Positions 58,900 to 63,931 of a stretch of DNA of 63,931 nt are shown in pieces; within the stretch, counting starts at the first letter, position 1; every line of letters starts with the position of its first letter. Where the stretch lies: assembly GCA_964459325.1 (NCBI GenBank), contig CAYWKU010000019.1:1-63931 (forward strand). The letters run 5' to 3'. A program made the translations under genes and the position numbers. The notes below the pieces were generated by a model. That model worked only from the letters and a program-made list of their open reading frames with translations. It was not told the DNA's origin and did not search any database. The stretch comes from CAYWKU01 sp964459325. Lineage in GTDB: Bacteria > RBG-13-61-14 > CAYWKU01.

Positions 58900-59376
58900 A
58901 TGACCCCTGCCGAAAAAAAGTTCCGCAACCTGATGGTGGTATACTTCCTCCTGTTCGCCGGAGGCGCGTTGTCGTTTTATTTCCGGCCCGAGAATACGGT
59001 TGAGGACATTGTTACTCTCGGGACATGGCTCGGTTTCGCGCAGTTCAAGGCGCCGGCGGACAAATTCTGGGTGATACTCTCGGTGGCGATGATGGCCACC
59101 ATCGCAGCCTGTTGCCTCATAGCCTCAATGAAAGTGAGTGTGACGAAACATTACGTTATCCCGGTGCTGGTGAGCAAGCTGACCTCATCGGGACTGGGCG
59201 TTTACGAGTTCATAATCAACACTCCCCACCCCTTTCACTACCTGGTGATAGCGGTGGTGGATTTTCCTTTGTTTCTGCTGGCTTTTATTTTTTACGTGAG
59301 GGCCTTCGGTTCGGCAGGAAGGGCTGTAAAACCTGTTCAAAAGGAAGCCGAACCGGTTGAAAAAAGTGCTGCTTGA
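58900..59376 (+). CDS. Small membrane protein of unknown function
   Basis: 158 residues not recognised as a known family. There are four hydrophobic segments (about 10-27, 48-75, 80-100, 112-135), then a basic/acidic cytoplasmic tail. GTWLGFAQFKAPADKFWV and LTSSGLGVYEFIINTPHPFHYL are distinctive. A possible TTGACC-17-TTTACT promoter lies just upstream. It is followed 30 bases later by the SCP2-like gene, so the two may be one transcript. Confidence 0.7.
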   Translation: MTPAEKKFRNLMVVYFLLFAGGALSFYFRPENTVEDIVTLGTWLGFAQFKAPADKFWVILSVAMMATIAACCLIASMKVSVTKHYVIPVLVSKLTSSGLGVYEFIINTPHPFHYLVIAVVDFPLFLLAFIFYVRAFGSAGRAVKPVQKEAEPVEKSAA

Positions 59377-59406
59377 AGTGATTTTTGACCGGTAAGGAGT
59401 TGGAAA

Positions 59407-59991
59407 GTGGAGAACGCATTTGAGGTTTCTCCGGACATATCACTGAAAAAGTATTTTACGGAGATAGTTCCCGAACAGTTTAAACGCATAATGAATAAGA
59501 GAGTGCCGAGGAAGCTGGCGGGGACCGAGTTGAGCATGCAGTTCGATGTCGAGGGGCCGAACGGGGGCGCCTGGTCGGTTATCGTTACCGACGGCAAAAG
59601 CATGAGCGTTATAGAAGGTTCTTGCGAAGAGGCAATGACTACATCGAAACTATCGGAAGAATACATACGGGATTCTTTCAGGGGCATAGTGCCGCCGTTG
59701 ATGGAGTTCGAGCGCCTGTTTGAAAAGGAGGCTCCCGAAAATCTCCAGGCGATAAAGAACCTCCGGGGTAAGCTTACGGCGCGCCTGAAAATGCCGGAGG
59801 GAAATATCCATACGAGCGAGGTGATTTTCAACAAAACGGAAACCCCCGAGGTTACAATAAAAATATCCATAGAGGATGTGTGGGAAATGAGGAAAAAGAA
59901 TCTTGATGGCCGAACCGCTTTCATGGAGAACAGGATAGAAGTGGAAGGGGATATATTATTTGCCCTTAAGTTGAGTCGGTTCGAGTTCTAA
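59407..59991 (+). CDS. SCP2 sterol-binding-domain-like protein
   Basis: 194 residues. The central part (FDVEGPNGGAWSVIVTDGKSMSVIEGSCEEAMTTSKLSEEYIRDSF, core GGAWSVIVTDGK) follows the SCP2/SCPx lipid-binding fold, but the C-terminal third is not recognised. The start is GTG behind AAGGAG. It could bind lipid or acyl-CoA in the cytoplasm. A link to the hydratase/dehydrogenase pair at 11-13 kb is only speculative. No signal peptide. Confidence 0.6.
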   Translation: MENAFEVSPDISLKKYFTEIVPEQFKRIMNKRVPRKLAGTELSMQFDVEGPNGGAWSVIVTDGKSMSVIEGSCEEAMTTSKLSEEYIRDSFRGIVPPLMEFERLFEKEAPENLQAIKNLRGKLTARLKMPEGNIHTSEVIFNKTETPEVTIKISIEDVWEMRKKNLDGRTAFMENRIEVEGDILFALKLSRFEF

Positions 59992-60006
59992 TCGTTTGTT
60001 TTATTG

Positions 60007-61896
60007 ATGATGAGAAAAATGCATACATTATTGAGGTACAAGATTAAAATACCTTTCGTTGTAGGTTTATGGTGGGGATTTGTCGCCACCATCAGATTGG
60101 TACTCCCGGACCTTGCCTATTCATATACGTGGAAACAATATTTTTCTGCTTTTTTCATTTTGACTATTTTTACCATTTTTATCACAGCGATAATAAGCTT
60201 CATATACATGGGTATTTTTCGAGGCCGGGTAAGCGTAAGAAAGATGTGGGTGTTTTCTTTATCAATACCCGTGGTAGTTCATGTAATTATTTTCCTAATA
60301 AAAGAATTTGTTTATAGTGCATCATTCACGGGCCAGCATTCATCTTATAATTTGTATTTGCCTTTAATTGGCACGATTGTCGTATTATTTATGATTTTTA
60401 TTATTATGTATATAATTCGCTATCTAGAAAGATTCGAAGGAAAAAGAATATTATCGATAATTACCGGATTATTGCTTATGGGAGTAATATTATCTCCTTA
60501 TTTAACAAGAGCTTTTAACACAATAACTGCCGATAAAGAATCCGGCGCTCTACCGGATGTAATATTGATAAGTTTGGACACGGTTAGAGCTGATCATATG
60601 CCGAGTTACGGATATTTTCGTCGGACCACGCCGTATCTGTACTCCCTCGCACAGGATTCCGTGCTTTTCGAAAACGCCGTCGCTCACATACCGTGGACCC
60701 TGGGAAGTCATATCTCGATACTGTGTTCAAAATATCCCAGGGGAACGGATGTTAGCGGAGAAGCAATCAGTTTAAACACTTTTGATAATTGTATTCAGAA
60801 CTTACTTCAAAACAAAGGATATGTTTGTGGAAGTTTTATCTCATCTACAGTTTTAAACAAAAAATACACTCGCTTTTCGGAATTTAACACTTACAATGAT
60901 ATTTTTTCTATATTGAGCTTGTTGACTCATTCAGATTTGTACTTAATGATGGAGTTATCGGGAATAACCAGATTAATTCTTTCCGAAGATATAAGGCTTG
61001 CCGGTTCAATTAGAAAAGCTGAAGGAACAACAAAGGCCGCCCTCGAGTGGGTAAACTTATGCAACGAATCCACTCCCTTGTTTCTCTGGGTCCACTATTA
61101 CGATCCACATTATCCCCTGGAGCCCCCCGAAAAATTTAGAAAAAAGTTCGTAAATTCACATAAACTGGATAAATTTATAGAAGAAAGGATAGATTTCAAA
61201 TACTGGAGAGAAAAAAACGTAACGAAAAATACAATAATGGAACGAAATAACCTGTATGACGCAGAACTTGCATACATGGATTTCTGGATAAAGCATCTCG
61301 TGGTAAAATTCAGAAAAATTAGAAATAAGTCTCCGTATATAGTAGTAATCTCAGACCACGGCACAAGCATGGGTGAACACAGATATTTCGGCAAGGCTGC
61401 TCGTTTGTATGATGAAATAATAAAAGTACCCTTTTTCATAAAATTGCCATCATCAAAATCCGCAAGAATCTCCACTCAGGTGGAAAGCGTTGATATAATG
61501 CCGACGATATTAGAGCTTTTAAAAATGCCGATACCGGAAGGAACTGATGGAAATTCGCTCGTACCGCTGATTGAAGGTAGAAAACTCGAAGACAATGCAG
61601 GTTACAGTCTAACCCTTAAAAATCCGAAAAGATATTCAATAAGAACTGATAAGTACAAGTTTATATATAACAATACGGTTAAGAACCCTTTCGAACTTTA
61701 TAACCTCGAAGTGGATCCGCTGGAAATAAAAAACCTTGCCGGGAAAAATGTAGATAGTTTATCACCTGTAGTTAAATCATTATTTCAGCGATTGAGGGAA
61801 TGGATGAATAGCAAGAAAAAAATCGAGCAATTAAAAAAGAAACCCCTTACCCCCGAACAGAAGGAAACGTTAAAAGCGCTGGGATATGTTGAATAA
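60007..61896 (+). CDS. Membrane sulfatase/phosphatase-superfamily protein, AT-rich
   Basis: 629 residues. Five transmembrane helices occupy residues 1-170, then an alkaline-phosphatase-superfamily domain: DVILISLDTVRADHMPSYGY (metal Asp), PWTLGSHISIL and VVISDHGTSMGEHRYFGKAA. The position that is Cys/Ser-x-Pro/Ala-x-Arg in true sulfatases is T231 (TLGSH). As in LtaS-like phosphoglycerol transferases, this predicts a threonine nucleophile and no formylglycine. The composition is visibly more AT-rich than all neighbours, suggesting recent acquisition. The start is ATG 60007 (ATG 60010 and TTG 60004 also possible); no RBS. It may modify envelope glycans or lipids. Confidence 0.8.
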   Translation: MMRKMHTLLRYKIKIPFVVGLWWGFVATIRLVLPDLAYSYTWKQYFSAFFILTIFTIFITAIISFIYMGIFRGRVSVRKMWVFSLSIPVVVHVIIFLIKEFVYSASFTGQHSSYNLYLPLIGTIVVLFMIFIIMYIIRYLERFEGKRILSIITGLLLMGVILSPYLTRAFNTITADKESGALPDVILISLDTVRADHMPSYGYFRRTTPYLYSLAQDSVLFENAVAHIPWTLGSHISILCSKYPRGTDVSGEAISLNTFDNCIQNLLQNKGYVCGSFISSTVLNKKYTRFSEFNTYNDIFSILSLLTHSDLYLMMELSGITRLILSEDIRLAGSIRKAEGTTKAALEWVNLCNESTPLFLWVHYYDPHYPLEPPEKFRKKFVNSHKLDKFIEERIDFKYWREKNVTKNTIMERNNLYDAELAYMDFWIKHLVVKFRKIRNKSPYIVVISDHGTSMGEHRYFGKAARLYDEIIKVPFFIKLPSSKSARISTQVESVDIMPTILELLKMPIPEGTDGNSLVPLIEGRKLEDNAGYSLTLKNPKRYSIRTDKYKFIYNNTVKNPFELYNLEVDPLEIKNLAGKNVDSLSPVVKSLFQRLREWMNSKKKIEQLKKKPLTPEQKETLKALGYVE

Positions 61897-61914
61897 ATAT
61901 TCTGCGTAGCGTCA

Positions 61915-62790
61915 TCAATCTTTTACTTTTTTCTTCAAACTTTCCTCGCTTACGTCCTGTTGTTCGTCGCGGCTGTAGCCGCAGGCCATGTCGGGGTCGG
62001 CCAGTATCATGCGGGCGTGTTTTTTGTCTATGGAGTCGGTCGGCTTGTATTCGGTCATGTCCTGGATTTTTTTCAGCCACATTATTCCTTCGTCTATGGC
62101 TTCCTGGTTGTTTGTGTTCATGCCGTAGCATATCAGGCTGATTCCCAGCTCCTTGGCGTACTCGATGCGCTCCGGCTCCAGCCCGACGGCCTTGCGCAAC
62201 ATCTCGATGCTTTTCTTCTCATCTCCCTTGGTGCCGTATATGAGTTTAAGCAGCGTGGAATCGGGCGCCAGCCGGTAAAATATTCCAAGGGCGTAGTATG
62301 CGTCTCCCAGCGTGTTCGATTCGCCGTGGGCGGTGCGGTACTCGGGCTTGAGCTCGATGACCTTCTTGTATAAGTTCTCTATTTCCTCCATCTGCCCCAG
62401 TGTATTCAATATACCCTTCTGAGTGCTTTCCCGGCCCTTGCCGGTGGCCAGGAAGAGGTAACACTCCGCCATTTTCGGCGCAAGGTCCGCGCATTTTCTG
62501 CTGAGCTGTTGCATCTTCTTATAGTTTTCCATGCGCTCGTCCTTTGCTTCGCGGGGCATGGCTTCGGCGATGTCGTACAAGTTCCGGGCCTGCCGCCAGT
62601 AAACTTCTGCTTTTTGAGTGTTGACGAGATCCTGCTCGAGCGCACGCTCAAGAACCTCTTGGCTCTTCTTGTAATCGTGTTGCATCCAGAGTTCTTCTGC
62701 CTTCTTGATAAGCTCCCCGGAGTCAACTGCGCCTGCGGCGACAACCAGGATTAATAGCCCCGTTGTGATGTACAGCTTTAATAGCTTCAT
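61915..62790 (-). CDS. Exported TPR-like repeat protein
   Basis: 291 residues from ATG 62790, which is preferred over the in-frame ATG 62814 because GGGAGGGG precedes it. A signal peptide (KLLKLYITTGLLILVVAAGA) is followed by helical TPR-like repeats (KAEELWMQHDYKKSQEVLERALEQD; YKKVIELKPEYRTA; MLRKAVGLEPERIEYAKELGIS). No lipobox cysteine follows the signal, so it is likely periplasmic. It is not recognised at family level. It is convergent with the sulfatase-like gene and divergent from the CsgG-like gene. Confidence 0.75.
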   Translation of the reverse strand: MKLLKLYITTGLLILVVAAGAVDSGELIKKAEELWMQHDYKKSQEVLERALEQDLVNTQKAEVYWRQARNLYDIAEAMPREAKDERMENYKKMQQLSRKCADLAPKMAECYLFLATGKGRESTQKGILNTLGQMEEIENLYKKVIELKPEYRTAHGESNTLGDAYYALGIFYRLAPDSTLLKLIYGTKGDEKKSIEMLRKAVGLEPERIEYAKELGISLICYGMNTNNQEAIDEGIMWLKKIQDMTEYKPTDSIDKKHARMILADPDMACGYSRDEQQDVSEESLKKKVKD

Positions 62791-62887
62791 GGTCCCCTCC
62801 CGGTTTGAAATCATGCCTTTTAATTATCATATATTCCAGAGGATGCAAAGGCAAACCGGGGCGCAAAACATCTTGCGAAACTGTAAC

Positions 62888-62917
62888 TTGAACCCGCTTA
62901 TTTTTTTCTGCTATAAT
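62888..62917 (+). promoter_or_regulatory. Promoter of the CsgG-like gene
   Basis: TTGAAC (62888-62893), an 18-bp spacer and TATAAT (62912-62917). The start codon is 80 bases downstream, leaving a leader of about 75 nt. Confidence 0.6.
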
Positions 62918-62997
62918 ATTTTTACTTTCCGGCGCGAAAGTCGAGTATGTGAAAATCGCATTTAATATGCAGCGATGTAATTATCAAGGAGGGGATA

Positions 62998-63879
62998 ATG
63001 TCCCGGACAAGAAAGATATCAGGTTTGCTTATGGCCGCCGTAATAGCGGTCGGTTTATTGTCGCCTTTCGGCGCTCAGGCTCGCGAGAAAACCGTAGTAG
63101 CCGTGGGAGGTTTCGCCGACGAAACAGGCAAAAACCTTGCGGGGAAAGCAACCGACGCGGTGGCTAATAGGTTCGTCAAGCTCAAGTACTTCAAAGTGCT
63201 GGAGCGCAGCCGCATCGACCAAGTAATGAAAGAGGTTGCTCACCAGCAGGCCGGTTTCGTGGACGGCTCCACCGCCGTTCATATCGGCGAGCAGTTGGGC
63301 GCTCAGGTCATGGCGGTCGGCAGCGTCACCAGCGCAGGTTACAACGTTGAAAGAAATCAGTGGAAGGACGACGATGGAAAGGTGCATATAAACTACACTG
63401 CAAAGAGCAACGTTTCCATCAGCGTGAGGATGGTGAACGTTGAGAGTGGAGAGGTGGTGTACGCACAGACGCTCAGCGGCTCGGCATCCGACACCGTTAG
63501 TAAGGGAAGTCGGCCCAAACCCTCCAATGTGCTCATAGACGAGGCCATTTTCAGCGCCGCGCGGTCGTTGCATCGGCCTATCCAGAAGGAGTTTCCTCTC
63601 GTTGGATACGTGCTGAAAAAAAAGGAAGACCTTATCTGGGTGGACTTTGGAAGCGATTGCGGAATCGAAAAGGGCCGCGGCGTGAAAATCTACCGGGTGG
63701 GCGAAACGCTCCGACACCCGAAAACCGGGAAAATCATCGCCCGCGAAAAAAAGCTGGTCGCGAAGGACCAAGTGAGCGAAGTCAAAGAAAGTTATTGCGT
63801 TGTCAATCTCGGAAGAAGGGAAGCCAAAAGAGTCAAAGTCGGAGACGAGGTACACGCAAAACCCGAATGGTTCTATTAA
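62998..63879 (+). CDS. CsgG/FlgO-like exported protein with FlgT-like C-terminal barrel
   Basis: 293 residues. The signal peptide (RKISGLLMAAVIAVGLLSPFGAQA) lacks a lipobox. Then TVVAVGGFADETGKNLAGKATDAVANRFVKLKYFKVLERSRIDQVMKE and VHIGEQLGAQVMAVGSVT are the CsgG/HfaB-type fold (core VLERSRIDQVMKE). The C-terminal 90 residues (GYVLKKKEDLIWVDFGSDCGIEKGRGVKIYRVGE) resemble FlgT/SH3-like domains found after CsgG in flagellar and curli-associated proteins. It probably acts in the envelope. A strong RBS (AAGGAGGGG) precedes ATG 62998. Confidence 0.8.
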   Translation: MSRTRKISGLLMAAVIAVGLLSPFGAQAREKTVVAVGGFADETGKNLAGKATDAVANRFVKLKYFKVLERSRIDQVMKEVAHQQAGFVDGSTAVHIGEQLGAQVMAVGSVTSAGYNVERNQWKDDDGKVHINYTAKSNVSISVRMVNVESGEVVYAQTLSGSASDTVSKGSRPKPSNVLIDEAIFSAARSLHRPIQKEFPLVGYVLKKKEDLIWVDFGSDCGIEKGRGVKIYRVGETLRHPKTGKIIAREKKLVAKDQVSEVKESYCVVNLGRREAKRVKVGDEVHAKPEWFY

Positions 63880-63931
63880 TAGAGGCCGTTGCAGAATTAT
63901 GATTTTTCGTTTGGGATGTGTTGACCTTCAT
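63880..63931. other. Window end with shared 13-mer
   Basis: Just after the CsgG-like stop, AGAGGCCGTTGCA (63882-63894) repeats the sequence found just after the aconitase gene at 2211-2223. It may be the end of a further dispersed repeat that continues past the window. Confidence 0.4.

Overview
The window looks like bacterial chromosome of moderately high GC, with long operons, almost no wasted space inside them and a set of informational and central-metabolism genes. The gene order (mdh-fumAB-sdhABCD-sucCD-ndk; rimP-nusA-infB-ylxP-rbfA-nrnA-truB-rpsO-pnp), the DUF4388/PATAN-type response regulators, the split MFE-2-like SDR/MaoC pair and the SPFH/zinc-ribbon protein fit a Gram-negative of the Deltaproteobacteria/Desulfobacterota type or a related uncultivated lineage. 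That placement is an inference from gene content, and no marker was compared with a database.

Layout. 1-4.7 kb: aconitase, a short inverted-repeat element, and groES-groEL behind a canonical sigma-70 promoter and a CIRCE operator. 4.7-9.6 kb: the accessory part, a palindrome-rich stretch and a 1242-residue type IIG restriction-modification gene. A REP-associated, IS200-like HUH transposase domain sits in frame between its methylase motifs I and IV. REP-like palindromes (core CAAGGGGCTTAAGCCCCTTG) lie upstream of the gene, inside it as translated sequence, at both ends of the transposase domain and on its stop codon. Its 3' end is partly duplicated. 9.6-13 kb: purD (minus) and a fatty-acid/acyl-CoA pair (dehydrogenase plus hydratase 2). 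13-21.4 kb: a membrane glycosyltransferase-like protein, a radical SAM-glycosyltransferase fusion, a GT4, an FGE-fold secreted protein, tRNA(CAU) and a GT2. 21.5-31.1 kb: a TCA block followed by ndk and a PPi-type phosphofructokinase. 31.2-32.6 kb: a GPH-type sugar transporter (minus). 32.7-42.8 kb: the nusA/infB/pnp translation-transcription cluster, with an intrinsic terminator in its leader. 42.9-54.7 kb: a cyclic-nucleotide-binding protein and a nine-gene chemosensory cluster (CheR fusion, pseudo-receivers, PATAN regulators, CheW, MCP, hybrid CheA, CheB, CheY-like). 54.8-63.9 kb: a second copy of the inverted-repeat element, an SPFH/zinc-ribbon protein, larE, a CxxCxxCC protein, an AnSME-like radical SAM enzyme, an SCP2 protein, an AT-rich membrane sulfatase/phosphotransferase, a TPR protein and a CsgG-like lipoprotein-type gene.

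The strongest candidate for something undescribed is the 5.1-9.6 kb locus. A restriction-modification enzyme carries the transposase that normally mobilises REP palindromes, and the gene is itself colonised by those palindromes without loss of the reading frame. The likely reading is a domesticated or hitch-hiking RAYT that uses the R-M gene as host and spreads REPs to other sites in this window (sucD-ndk gap, truB stop, downstream of pnp).
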